In this document: positions 55,013 through 64,000 of the stretch, piece after piece | Layout of the letters: every line of letters starts with the position of its first letter | Position numbering within the stretch: position 1 is the stretch's first letter | Translations under genes and position numbers: made by a program | The notes under the pieces: generated by a model | What the model saw: only the letters and a program-made list of their open reading frames with translations | What the model was told of the DNA's origin: nothing | Database searches by the model: none | Source: Paenibacillus sp. E222 | GTDB lineage: Bacteria; Bacillota; Bacilli; Paenibacillales; Paenibacillaceae | NCBI RefSeq assembly: GCF_013401555.1 | Contig: NZ_CP058552.1 | Span: forward strand, 4,898,001-4,962,000 | Direction: 5' to 3' | Length of the DNA: 64,000 nt

Positions 55013-56170
55013 ATGTTAAATACAGAAGAGCAACGAGTCTGGCTACAAGATATTGAGCAACGTATTATTCAAAAATTAGACTGGGTGAGCGAAAAATCCA
55101 AAAACAAAATTCCATACACTACCGTTAATGGTGTACATGATGACCGATCTGTCGAAAATCCTAGTGGTACACATGCAGACGGGATTAACTGGTGGACCAA
55201 TGGTTTCTGGGGTGGAATGATGTGGCAGATGTACTACAATACGGGTCAAGAGAAATACAAAAATGTTGCAAACATCTCAGAAGACAAGCTCGATGCGGGC
55301 CTTCAGCAGTATTACGGTCTGCATCATGATGTGGGATTTATGTGGCTACCAACCAGTGTCGCAAACTATAAACTGACCAAGAATCCTGAATCTCGCAAAC
55401 GGGCGCTTCACGCTGCCAACTTGTTGGCAGGACGCTACAACCCGATGGGAGAGTTTATTCGCGCATGGAACGACATCAGTGGAGAAGACACTCGAGGATG
55501 GGCCATTATTGACTGTATGTTTAACATCCCCTTACTCTATTGGGCAACGGAAGAAACTGGAGATCCCCGATTTATGCAGATTGCCCTCAAGCATGCCGAT
55601 ACGGTCATGAACACATTTGTACGTCCTGACGGTTCCGTCAATCATATTGTAGAATTCGATCCGTTTACAGGCGGTGTTATAAAATCTTATGGTGGGCAAG
55701 GGTATGGTGAAGGCTCATCTTGGACGAGAGGTCAGACGTGGGGATTGTACGGATTTATGATGAGCTACATTCATACAGGCAAAAAGGAATATCTCGATAC
55801 GGCGAAACGCATTGCTCACTACTTTATCGCCAACATTCCGGATAATGGAATTATTCCTATTGACTTTAGACAACCGAATGAGCCAGCATATGAAGATTCA
55901 ACGGCTGCAGCAATTGCAGCTTGCGGACTTATTGAGATTTCAAAGGCAGTCGAACTTCATGAGAAGGAACTATATCTGAAACCTGCCCTTAAATTGCTGA
56001 AAACATTGGATGAAGACAGAGCAGACTGGACCACAGATTGCGATTGTATCCTCAAAAATGGATCAGCTGCGTATCATGCCAAAGAGCATCATCAATCTAT
56101 TATTTATGGAGATTACTACTTTATAGAAGCGGTATATAAGTTAAAAGGAACTGACTTGTATTTCTGGTGA
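55013..56170 (+). CDS. unsaturated glucuronyl hydrolase, GH88
   Basis: A 385-residue (alpha/alpha)6 enzyme that hydrates the 4,5-unsaturated uronic acid left by polysaccharide lyases. GH88 marks: WWTNGFWGGMMWQMY near 55-70, catalytic-type Asp in HHDVGFMW (about 106) and AIIDCMFNIPLLYWA (about 166), EGSSWTRGQTWGLYG and IIYGDYYF near the end. It has no signal peptide, so it acts on imported unsaturated oligosaccharides, completing the path from the two secreted lyases. ATG 55013 is chosen because family members start about here; an in-frame ATG at 54980 would add 11 residues. Confidence 0.87.
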   Translation: MLNTEEQRVWLQDIEQRIIQKLDWVSEKSKNKIPYTTVNGVHDDRSVENPSGTHADGINWWTNGFWGGMMWQMYYNTGQEKYKNVANISEDKLDAGLQQYYGLHHDVGFMWLPTSVANYKLTKNPESRKRALHAANLLAGRYNPMGEFIRAWNDISGEDTRGWAIIDCMFNIPLLYWATEETGDPRFMQIALKHADTVMNTFVRPDGSVNHIVEFDPFTGGVIKSYGGQGYGEGSSWTRGQTWGLYGFMMSYIHTGKKEYLDTAKRIAHYFIANIPDNGIIPIDFRQPNEPAYEDSTAAAIAACGLIEISKAVELHEKELYLKPALKLLKTLDEDRADWTTDCDCILKNGSAAYHAKEHHQSIIYGDYYFIEAVYKLKGTDLYFW

Positions 56171-56211
56171 ACTGTTTAAATTATGCATTTAATTATATTC
56201 CGCTGAGAATG

Positions 56212-56249
56212 AAAACGAGGGCTTGCTTACATAGCGAGTCCTCGTTTTT
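56212..56249 (+). terminator. intrinsic terminator after GH88
   Basis: AAAACGAGG and CCTCGTTTT arms with an inner GC match, followed by T. Confidence 0.82.
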
Positions 56250-56298
56250 GGTTAACATTTTTATTACAAAACAAAGTTGTTTTTCCGTACTAACGGCG

Positions 56299-56328
56299 TT
56301 GGATTTTACCTCATGGGTCATTTATATT
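56299..56328 (+). promoter_or_regulatory. putative promoter of the ABC-YesMN operon
   Basis: TTGGAT (56299-56304) and TATATT (56323-56328) with 18-base spacing, 66 bases before the permease start. Confidence 0.4.
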
Positions 56329-56394
56329 CCATGTTAAGATGATTTCACAGCAAACAAACATATAGACGAGGATCTGGAGGAGGCCTTAGACAAG

Positions 56395-57351
56395 GTGACG
56401 ACAAACACGAAAATTCAAACGTACAGTTCCAAGAGCGTAAAGAGGACATCTACATTATGGGCTTTGATTAAACGAGACTGGTTCCTTTATTTGCTACTAG
56501 TTCCCTTTTTATTATGGTATGTCATGTTTGCATTCAAGCCGATGTACGGCATACAGATTGCATTTAAGGACTATAGCATATTCAAAGGAATTCAGGGTAG
56601 CGAATGGGTAGGTCTTCAACACTTTCAGGAATTTTTACAAAGTGAATATTTCTACAGGGTGTTAAAGAACACACTGATTATCAGCTTGTACGCATTGCTA
56701 TTTGTATTTCCAGCACCAATTATTTTTGCTCTACTACTCAATGAGGTCAAGAGTTCCAAATTCAAAAAAGTTGTGCAAACGTTTACTTATATGCCCCACT
56801 TTATATCGGTTGTTATCGTAGCAGGAATTGTCACTAACTTCCTGGCTCCCGGAAACGGTATAGTCAACCTGATTATTGAAAAGTTTGGTGGCGATAAAAT
56901 TTACTTCCTGGCTGATGCGAGTTTCTTCCGAACGATACTGAACTCCATGAACATTTGGCAGGGTACCGGGTTTGCGGCCATCATATATATTGCTGCATTA
57001 TCCGGTGTTAATTCGGAACTGTATGAAGCCGCTGTTATTGATGGAGCGAGCAAATGGAAACGTACACTTCACGTTACGATTCCGGGAATCCTTCCAACGA
57101 TCATGATCATGCTCATACTGCAGATCGGTAGCTTGCTCGAGGTTGGGTATGAAGCCATAATTCTTCTCTACCAACCGGTAACTTACGCAACTGCGGATGT
57201 TATTAGTACCTATGTCTATCGTGAAGGTATCGTAAACGGAAGGTATGATATGGCTGCGGCAGTAGGATTATTTAACTCAGTCGTTGGATTTATTCTCATC
57301 ATCGCTGCAAATAAACTGAGCAAGAAATATACAGAATCTGGACTATGGTAG
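56395..57351 (+). CDS. ABC sugar transporter permease, LplB type
   Basis: A 318-residue inner-membrane permease with six helices and the EAA loop YEAAVIDGASKWKRT followed by VTIPGILPT. It starts at GTG 56395, about 12 bases after GGAGGAGG. It forms an importer with the next two genes. Context (GH88, lyases) implies unsaturated uronate oligosaccharides as substrate. No ATPase gene is present, as in the first ABC locus of the window. Confidence 0.87.
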   Translation: MTTNTKIQTYSSKSVKRTSTLWALIKRDWFLYLLLVPFLLWYVMFAFKPMYGIQIAFKDYSIFKGIQGSEWVGLQHFQEFLQSEYFYRVLKNTLIISLYALLFVFPAPIIFALLLNEVKSSKFKKVVQTFTYMPHFISVVIVAGIVTNFLAPGNGIVNLIIEKFGGDKIYFLADASFFRTILNSMNIWQGTGFAAIIYIAALSGVNSELYEAAVIDGASKWKRTLHVTIPGILPTIMIMLILQIGSLLEVGYEAIILLYQPVTYATADVISTYVYREGIVNGRYDMAAAVGLFNSVVGFILIIAANKLSKKYTESGLW

Positions 57352-57361
57352 GTGATAGCTT

Positions 57362-58225
57362 ATGATGGAGAGTCGTGGAGAAAAAGTATTCTATGTATTC
57401 AACTATATTATTCTGGGTTTGTTCGCCTGTCTGACCTTGTATCCGTTCTTATATGTCCTGTCAGCGTCTATAAGTTCCCCACAGGCAGTAGTGACAGGAG
57501 AGGTTCTTTTGCTTCCAAAAGGAATTACGTGGGAAGCTTATACTTCAGTGCTGGGTGAGAAAGGGATTTGGACCGGTTATGGCAATACGATTTTCTACAC
57601 GGTTGTCGGCACATTAACAAGTATGATTTTGACGATCTGTGGTGCATATCCACTGGCGAAGAAAAGGCTGAAAGGCCGGACAACGATTAATTTGATCATT
57701 TCTTTCACACTGATTTTCAATGCTGGTATGATTCCGATGTACCTGAACTTCCAGAGTCTTGGTTTGCTGGATAATCGTTTTGGTATAATTATCGGGTTTG
57801 CGATAAGTACATTTAACTTTGTTATTCTGCGTACGTTCTTCCAGTCACTTCCCGAGGAGATTGAAGAGGCAGCGCGTATTGACGGTGCAGGCGATATCGG
57901 TGTTATGATGCGGATCGTGCTGCCACTCTCGAAGGCTCCGCTAGCTACAATCGGATTGTTTTACGCTGTATCGAGATGGAACGGCTACTTCTGGTCCATG
58001 ATCATGCTGCGGGATGAGAGCAAGTTCCCGCTACAGGTTCTGCTGAACAGACTTGTTGTACAGATGAAACCATCGGAAAACATGATGAACGATGTTTCCT
58101 TTACAACAGGAGAAACTGTCATTTATGCTACAATCGTGGTTGCCATTATTCCGATTATCGCTGTCTATCCATTTATACAAAAATATTTTGTTAAGGGTGT
58201 CATGATCGGTTCATTAAAGGGTTAA
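57362..58225 (+). CDS. ABC sugar transporter permease, LplC type
   Basis: A 287-residue partner permease with EAA loop IEEAARIDGAGDIGVMMR followed by VLPLSKAP and the typical C-terminus KYFVKGVMIGSLKG. ATG 57362 follows TAGGTGATAG 10 bases after the previous stop; ATG 57365 is equally possible. Confidence 0.87.
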   Translation: MMESRGEKVFYVFNYIILGLFACLTLYPFLYVLSASISSPQAVVTGEVLLLPKGITWEAYTSVLGEKGIWTGYGNTIFYTVVGTLTSMILTICGAYPLAKKRLKGRTTINLIISFTLIFNAGMIPMYLNFQSLGLLDNRFGIIIGFAISTFNFVILRTFFQSLPEEIEEAARIDGAGDIGVMMRIVLPLSKAPLATIGLFYAVSRWNGYFWSMIMLRDESKFPLQVLLNRLVVQMKPSENMMNDVSFTTGETVIYATIVVAIIPIIAVYPFIQKYFVKGVMIGSLKG

Positions 58226-58300
58226 GTAAATATCCGAATGTTGTCATAACAAGACTTCATTTTGATATAGAAGGTTTACTATCACAGAGGGGGCATTTGT

Positions 58301-59869
58301 GTGAAAAGAAAAGCGTCTTTATTATTGGCATCTCTGTTAGTGAGTGCGACTGTACTCGGAGCGTGTAGTTCGAGCAATACTGCGAGTAATACCACGAACA
58401 ATACACAGACTTCATCCAAGGGCACTGAAGGTAAGGAAACAGCGAATCTGAGCATCTTCTATTTTGATGATGCGGGTGTAGTCAAGATGGACTCACCTGT
58501 CCTGAAAAAGGCAGCTGAACTGACCGGGGTAACTTTGAACAACGTGGCTTCTGCTGGCGGGGAGGAGAAGCAGGCCTATAACCTGATGCTGGCTTCCGGT
58601 ACATTGCCGGATATTGTGAGTTATTATACGGCGGATCTGAACTCCATTGGAGCCGAAGGTGCTTTGGAACCACTGAATGATTATATCGATAAATTGGCGC
58701 CGAACTTCAAGAAGTTTCTGGATGAACACGAAGAAGTGAGAAAAACGATTACTGCTGCCGATGGAAATATATATGCCATTCCTTTTGTCGCAGATGGTAG
58801 CGCTTCAACAGGTTGGTTTATTCGTCAGGATTGGCTGGACAAGTTGAATCTGGATATGCCAAAGACAGTAGATGAATATTATGAAGTCTTAAAAGCCTTC
58901 CGTGACCAGGACCCGAACGGCAATGGCAAAAAAGATGAAGTGCCTTTCATGCAACGTGATAACGTTGTTGGGGTATACAGCTTGCTTCCTTTATGGGATG
59001 CTTATCATTCTTTCTATATTAAAGATGGAAAAATCGTATATGGTCCTTATGAGGACCAATTCAAAACAGGAATCGAGAACATCGCTAAGTGGTATAAGGA
59101 AGGCTTGATCGACAAAGAAATCTATACTCGTTCTAAAGCACGAGAGGTCTTGTTGGGCAACAACACTGCGGGTTCCACACATGACTGGTTTGCGAGTACA
59201 GCTAACTTTAACCAATCTCTGAGCAAAGATGTTCCAGATCTCAACTTTATCCCGTTTGCTCCGCCTGCAAGTACTTCCGGCAAAGTGTATGAAGTAGGCA
59301 AACGTGCTCAGCTTAGTGGCTTCGGTTGGGGCGTTACGGCACAAAGCAAGCATATCGAAGATGCAGTAAAATATTTTGACTTTTGGTGGAGTGAAGAAGG
59401 ACGTCGATTGTTCAACTTCGGGATTGAAGGCGAGTCCTACACCATGGTTGATGGCAAACCGAAATTTACAGAGGAAGTCTTAAGCCAACCGGCGGTTAAT
59501 GGCTACTTGGTAGAAGCCTTTGGCGCGCAATTGCCGAAAATGGGGGCATGGCAGGACTTCTCTTATGAAGAACAATGGACGAATGAAATTGCTTTGAAAG
59601 GCATTAAGGAATACCAGGATAAAAACATCATCTCTGATGATTATGTACTGCCAACATTGAACTTCACAAAAGAGGAGCAAAAACGTCTAGATGCGTTGAA
59701 AGGCCAGATTGATACGTATTTTGCAGAGAAAGCGCAGACCTGGGTCATGGGTGGTGAAAATGTGGAGGCCGGATTCGAGGCATACAAAACTCAACTGAAA
59801 AATCTTGGTGTAGAAGAATACATCCAAATCTACAATGATGCTTACGCTCGTTACCTAAGTATCCAATAG
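58301..59869 (+). CDS. ABC sugar transporter solute-binding lipoprotein
   Basis: A 522-residue lipidated binding protein: basic start, hydrophobic stretch and lipobox VLGAC (Cys near residue 22), then an Asn/Thr/Ser linker. DQDPNGNGKKDEVPF near 205 is the same calcium-loop-like signature seen in the 2.7-kb binding protein. GTG 58301 follows AGAGGGGG. It captures oligosaccharides for the two upstream permeases. A hairpin separates it from the sensor kinase gene. Confidence 0.86.
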   Translation: MKRKASLLLASLLVSATVLGACSSSNTASNTTNNTQTSSKGTEGKETANLSIFYFDDAGVVKMDSPVLKKAAELTGVTLNNVASAGGEEKQAYNLMLASGTLPDIVSYYTADLNSIGAEGALEPLNDYIDKLAPNFKKFLDEHEEVRKTITAADGNIYAIPFVADGSASTGWFIRQDWLDKLNLDMPKTVDEYYEVLKAFRDQDPNGNGKKDEVPFMQRDNVVGVYSLLPLWDAYHSFYIKDGKIVYGPYEDQFKTGIENIAKWYKEGLIDKEIYTRSKAREVLLGNNTAGSTHDWFASTANFNQSLSKDVPDLNFIPFAPPASTSGKVYEVGKRAQLSGFGWGVTAQSKHIEDAVKYFDFWWSEEGRRLFNFGIEGESYTMVDGKPKFTEEVLSQPAVNGYLVEAFGAQLPKMGAWQDFSYEEQWTNEIALKGIKEYQDKNIISDDYVLPTLNFTKEEQKRLDALKGQIDTYFAEKAQTWVMGGENVEAGFEAYKTQLKNLGVEEYIQIYNDAYARYLSIQ

Positions 59870-59893
59870 TGACATAACAGTGTAGCAGCAATG

Positions 59894-59913
59894 GAGAAGC
59901 CAAACGGCTTCTC
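59894..59913 (+). terminator. small hairpin after the binding-protein gene
   Basis: GAGAAGCC-AAAC-GGCTTCTC with weak T-rich sequence after; probably attenuates transcription into the YesM-like gene. Confidence 0.55.
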
Positions 59914-59980
59914 TATTGCTATATATTCTTATGCGGTTAGTACGGTATACTATGAATTATTGATCATCGGGAGAATGAAT

Positions 59981-61741
59981 ATGAAAAAATGGCTATATTC
60001 AACTACATTCCGAGAGCGCATACAATTATCACTAATTTTGTTTACGATGGTTGCTGTAGTTGTCTGCGGAGGAACATCATATCTTATTGCCTCCCGGGTA
60101 CTGGAGAACAAATCGTATTCCCTTAATCAAGGGATTATCGATAAATCAGCGCAATCTTTGGAGGAAAAACTGCGCAAAATTCGCCTTGCCGTTCTGACTT
60201 TTATGTCCAGCGATCAGTTTAATCAGTTGCTCAAGAGAACGGCAAAGGGCGGTGAACTCAGCTATTATGATCATTTCAAGTTGAATCAGTCACTACAAAC
60301 GCCTATTTTTCAAATGAAGCTCATTGAGCCGGGCATCACGTCCATCTTGATTAACACTCCTGTTGGCGAGTACTTTTCTAACCCAGATAATCGAACTGGG
60401 GGAATTCCTTTCTCAGAGAGCAACGTATATCCTTTTTTAGAAAAGGGGCATCTTGCAGGATGGGTGGAATCACATCCGGATGATCTGTTTAGAACTGGTC
60501 AGAACGTGCTCAGTCTGATGTTTGTGCCTATCGTACAGAATGCACCGGCAGATACACATATTGTCGTTGATGTAAGTGAGAGTGCCTTGAAGGAGTACTT
60601 GCTCAAGAACAGTGGAGATGCCATTCCTGTTGTATTTACCGAGAATGGAAAACTTGCATTTGAAGCCGATTCCCTCTCCAGTCAACTGGCTGCCGACGCT
60701 GATTTCAGAAGCCGATTGAAGGATAATAAGGGACATTTTGAATATACGGTCAACCATATTCGCTATCTGGTCAATTATTCCACGGTGGCTTTTCCGGATA
60801 ACTGGTTAATTGTACACCTTACTGAAAGAAATGTGCTTTTGAGAGATGTACGTTTGATTCAACTCGTCACGATCAGTGTCATCGTTATATTCGGTCTATT
60901 GGCATTGCTGGTATCACGAAAATTAACAAGTTTACTGCTGCGTCCATTAAATCAGTTACAATCCGTCATGAAAAAGGTCGAGCATAACGATTGGTCCGTT
61001 CGTTTTCAAGGCGAATACAAAGATGAGTTCACACACGTCGGCTTCAGGTTTAACAGCATGCTGGATCAGATTGAACTTCTTACTAGGGAGCGAATGGATG
61101 CACAACATGCCGAACGAATCGCCGAAATGAAGGCGTTGCAGGCTCAGATGAATCCGCATTTTTTGTATAATACGTTAAATACCATCCTGTGGAAATCTCA
61201 CTCCAACAAACAGGAAGAAGTCCGAGAGATGATTATGTCCTTATCGGCTCTGTTCCGTGTGGGATTGAACAATGGGGAAGAGCTTACAACGGTGGGGAAG
61301 GAGCTGGAGCATGTAACCCAGTATTTGAAGATTCAAAAGCTATGTTATGCGAGCCTATTTGAATACACGATTGAATGTGATGAGGAGATTAAGCAGCTTT
61401 CCACGCTAAAATTGTTGTTGCAACCGTTGGTAGAAAACAGCATCCTGCATGGTTTCAAAGACTATCGAAATGAGGGACAGATTCATATCAGGGTTAAGGT
61501 AGTCAATAAGTTCCTGCAGATGAAAGTGATTGATAATGGTCAAGGCTTCGACGTTCAGGAGCATGAGGCAGATAATCCGCATTTTGATGTGTCGGATTGT
61601 GAAGGGTTTGCTCTCAGAAATATTGGTAAACGGCTTTCCTTGTACTATGGAAGCAGAGCAGAATTCAATGTAACCAGTACACCATATATACAAACTAGCA
61701 TCGAAATTCTCATTCCGCTTGAAATCGAGGGGGCATCTTAA
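59981..61741 (+). CDS. sensor histidine kinase, YesM type
   Basis: A 586-residue membrane sensor. First membrane helix about 17-38, an extracellular dCache-like region to about 290, second helix about 295-313, HAMP about 315-368, His_kinase domain with the phosphorylated His in QMNPHFLYNTLN (about 393), and an HATPase C domain with NSILHGF and DNGQGFD. Start ATG 59981 lies 7 bases from GGGAG; upstream starts fall inside the preceding hairpin. It sits downstream of the importer genes and partners the response regulator that begins one base after its stop. Such pairs sense the sugar and induce the ABC genes. Confidence 0.88.
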   Translation: MKKWLYSTTFRERIQLSLILFTMVAVVVCGGTSYLIASRVLENKSYSLNQGIIDKSAQSLEEKLRKIRLAVLTFMSSDQFNQLLKRTAKGGELSYYDHFKLNQSLQTPIFQMKLIEPGITSILINTPVGEYFSNPDNRTGGIPFSESNVYPFLEKGHLAGWVESHPDDLFRTGQNVLSLMFVPIVQNAPADTHIVVDVSESALKEYLLKNSGDAIPVVFTENGKLAFEADSLSSQLAADADFRSRLKDNKGHFEYTVNHIRYLVNYSTVAFPDNWLIVHLTERNVLLRDVRLIQLVTISVIVIFGLLALLVSRKLTSLLLRPLNQLQSVMKKVEHNDWSVRFQGEYKDEFTHVGFRFNSMLDQIELLTRERMDAQHAERIAEMKALQAQMNPHFLYNTLNTILWKSHSNKQEEVREMIMSLSALFRVGLNNGEELTTVGKELEHVTQYLKIQKLCYASLFEYTIECDEEIKQLSTLKLLLQPLVENSILHGFKDYRNEGQIHIRVKVVNKFLQMKVIDNGQGFDVQEHEADNPHFDVSDCEGFALRNIGKRLSLYYGSRAEFNVTSTPYIQTSIEILIPLEIEGAS

Positions 61742-61742
61742 G

Positions 61743-63347
61743 ATGAAGCACACATTTTCATTGGTCATTGTGGATGATATTCCTGCTGTCGTTGATGGGA
61801 TTGCACATGACTTGCCTTGGGACGATTATGCCATAGAAGTGGTGGGTACCGCGTATGATGGTCTCGATGGATTAAAGCTCATTCAAGAGAAACAACCCGA
61901 TATTATCGTTACAGATATCCGGATGCCGAAACTGAGTGGCATTGAAATGATTGAGCAGGCGAAACAATCCGGTGCGAAACTTATTTTTATTAGTGGATAT
62001 TCGGACTTTAGCTACGCGCAACAGGTACTCAATCTTGGCGGGTTTGATTATATCTTAAAGCCTTTTACACCGGATGAGCTGTTGGAAACGATATGCAGAG
62101 CCACGGCACAGCTGGAAAAAGAAAAAGAAAGTCGTTATCATCTCATGGATGTGGAACGGAAATTGCGCGAAAGTATGCCCTTGCTAAGGCAGGAGTACTT
62201 GAATCTACTGGTGCGTTATTCTTCCCATCCGGAAACGGTGAAGGAGAAGTGGGATTTTCTGAACGTCAACATGAATGACCATTATTTCACGGTATTTACC
62301 GTGGAGATGGATAATTATTACACGAATAAGGCCGGTGTAAGTGATGTTGAATTACAGCGATTCTCATTACAGAATATTTTGGAGGAGACGATTCGTACAT
62401 TTACCGGGGCCGTTGTGTTCAGGGACGATATTAACCGGTTCGTATGTATTGTGAACGATCGTGCGGATGCTGACAATGAGGAAATGCTGAAAATCGCTGA
62501 AGCCTGCCGAGAGAATGTGGAGAGATACACGCGTTATTCTATATCCATTGGCGTCGGCACCAAGGTGGAGCATATTCATGAATTACCCATCACGTATCAG
62601 CAGGCCATGTATGCCTTGTCCTATAACTTCTACACTGGAGGTAACAGTGTATTCGCTTATCCAATCTATGCGGAGAATCACGCGACCTATGTGAAATTTT
62701 CGTCGGAAAAAGAACGTGAGTTGGTCTACTTGCTTCGTTCCGGGGCTACGAGCAAAATTAATGAGGTACTGGATGGCATTTTTAGTGAATGGAAAGACAG
62801 TCAAGCCATGCCTACACCCGATAAAGTCAAAATGTTCTGGATTGAGTTAATGGTCAACGTTCGTAATGCCATCAACGAAGATCTGGAGTTTGTAGAACCA
62901 CATTTCTTCGATCGCAAGATTCATAAGCTGACATATGATACAGATTCACTGACAGAGTTACAGTCCATCGTGGCCGAAATCTGTCATATGTATTGTGAGA
63001 ACATAGGCAAGAAGCAGAAGGAAACTGCACATGTGGTCATTAATGAATCTATCGCCTATATTCGAGAACATCTGCACCTGAATGCATCCGTAGCGGATTA
63101 TGCCAAACAGGTACATCTAAGTACCAGCTATTACTCCAACCTGTTCAAAAAAGTAACCAACCAATCGGTATTGCAATTTGTGGTGCAAGAACGAATTGAG
63201 AAGGCAAAAATTTTGATTTTACAGGGAATGACGCTTCAGGAAGTTGCCATGGAGGTTGGTTATGATGAACGCTCCTACTTCAGCGACGTCTTTAAGAAAA
63301 AAGTAGGCATGACGCCTTCCGAGTTTAAGAAGCAATATCAAAATTAA
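61743..63347 (+). CDS. response regulator with AraC output, YesN type
   Basis: A 534-residue regulator: receiver domain about 1-122 with acidic pocket IVDDIP and phospho-acceptor Asp near 58 in VTDIRMP; a central region of unknown fold, common in YesN proteins; and a C-terminal AraC helix-turn-helix pair (VADYAKQVHLSTSYYSNLF; LQEVAMEVGYDERSYFSDVF). ATG 61743 follows GAGGGGG at 9 bases. Coupled to the kinase gene. It probably activates the lyase, GH88 or ABC transcripts. Confidence 0.88.
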   Translation: MKHTFSLVIVDDIPAVVDGIAHDLPWDDYAIEVVGTAYDGLDGLKLIQEKQPDIIVTDIRMPKLSGIEMIEQAKQSGAKLIFISGYSDFSYAQQVLNLGGFDYILKPFTPDELLETICRATAQLEKEKESRYHLMDVERKLRESMPLLRQEYLNLLVRYSSHPETVKEKWDFLNVNMNDHYFTVFTVEMDNYYTNKAGVSDVELQRFSLQNILEETIRTFTGAVVFRDDINRFVCIVNDRADADNEEMLKIAEACRENVERYTRYSISIGVGTKVEHIHELPITYQQAMYALSYNFYTGGNSVFAYPIYAENHATYVKFSSEKERELVYLLRSGATSKINEVLDGIFSEWKDSQAMPTPDKVKMFWIELMVNVRNAINEDLEFVEPHFFDRKIHKLTYDTDSLTELQSIVAEICHMYCENIGKKQKETAHVVINESIAYIREHLHLNASVADYAKQVHLSTSYYSNLFKKVTNQSVLQFVVQERIEKAKILILQGMTLQEVAMEVGYDERSYFSDVFKKKVGMTPSEFKKQYQN

Positions 63348-63371
63348 TCAGTGGAATCATACATTATCATC

Positions 63372-63423
63372 AAAAGGCAGAACGCTAGGGAGAAGTTCAA
63401 ACTCTTGGCGTTCTGCCTTTTTT
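63372..63423 (+). terminator. intrinsic terminator of the ABC-YesMN operon
   Basis: AAAAGGCAGAACGC and GCGTTCTGCCTTTT form a perfect 14-bp stem, followed by T. Beyond it, to 63655, only the cre-like site is recognised. Confidence 0.88.
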
Positions 63424-63580
63424 GAAATTCAGTTGTTTTTGGGTACCATTGCAAGTGGATTTTGGCTTCTCTTACCACCGGAAAATATATAGGATACACA
63501 TAGATAAGGTTTTGCGAGGAAGTGAAAGATGCAAAATGCTGAGATACCCTAGTTTAGCTCAAGCATTTATAAAATTTTAT

Positions 63581-63594
63581 TGAAAACGCTTTAC
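63581..63594 (+). promoter_or_regulatory. CcpA cre-like site before the terminal GH2 gene
   Basis: TGAAAACGCTTTAC matches 12 of 14 consensus positions, 62 bases before the start codon. Confidence 0.4.
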
Positions 63595-63604
63595 TTTTTT
63601 CTAA

Positions 63605-64000
<396 letters not shown>

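Noticed and set aside
57352..57558. 68-codon plus-strand ORF
   Set aside because: A shadow frame of the LplC-type permease gene.
59891..59980. Earlier start for the YesM-like kinase
   Set aside because: It would begin within the hairpin after the binding-protein gene and add residues before a normal kinase N-terminus; ATG 59981 has a proper ribosome site.

Overview
The window reads as a chromosomal segment of a Paenibacillus-type Firmicute. The indications are S-layer-homology (SLH) anchored enzymes, LplB/LplC-type sugar ABC permeases without a local ATPase, a YesM/YesN-like two-component pair, strong AAGGAGG-type ribosome sites, many TTG/GTG starts, CcpA cre-like operators and intrinsic terminators. 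No rRNA, tRNA or CRISPR array was seen.

Region 1 (1-24.7 kb, all plus strand) is a plant cell-wall glycan locus with a rhamnogalacturonan flavour. It holds a gene end, two tandem pectin-acetylesterase-family hydrolases, a solute-binding lipoprotein with two permeases, GH78, GH3 and GH106-like enzymes, a frameshifted alpha/beta hydrolase, a GH2, a second GH78, and a secreted FnIII-esterase-FnIII-SLH protein. All the glycosidases lack signal peptides. The implied route is import of oligosaccharides by the ABC transporter followed by cytoplasmic de-esterification and trimming, with only the SLH esterase acting at the surface.

Region 2 (24.7-37.6 kb) has small regulator/enzyme pairs: HxlR with a nitronate-monooxygenase-like flavoprotein, TetR with an alpha/beta hydrolase, and an MFS transporter with an AraC regulator. 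A five-gene PTS operon follows: LicR-type regulator, EIIB, EIIA, EIIC and a GH3 enzyme with an extra N-terminal domain. It would import a beta-linked disaccharide as phosphosugar.

Region 3 (37.6-44 kb) is a genomic scrapyard around an intact GntR-ilvD pair. It contains an IS3 orfA fragment, an IS110 transposase fragment with its noncoding flank, an Rpn-nuclease remnant, a LysR pseudogene and an N-truncated methyltransferase. It also holds several copies of a repeat made of 18-bp arms, a small terminator-like hairpin and an 8-nt loop. Two copies abut gene truncations. A degenerate copy lies at 28.0 kb and a sequence-diverged copy of similar layout at 43.4 kb.

Region 4 (44-64 kb) is a second polysaccharide locus directed at uronic-acid polymers. 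A 1783-residue secreted lyase carries CBM-like, FnIII, discoidin, cohesin-like, three FIVAR and dockerin-like modules. The next gene is a cohesin-SLH surface anchor. A second lyase, an AraC regulator, a GH88 unsaturated-uronyl hydrolase, a complete ABC importer (two permeases plus binding protein), the YesM/YesN pair and the start of a LacZ-like GH2 follow. The lyase/anchor pair suggests a small cell-surface enzyme complex and is the most interesting system in the window.
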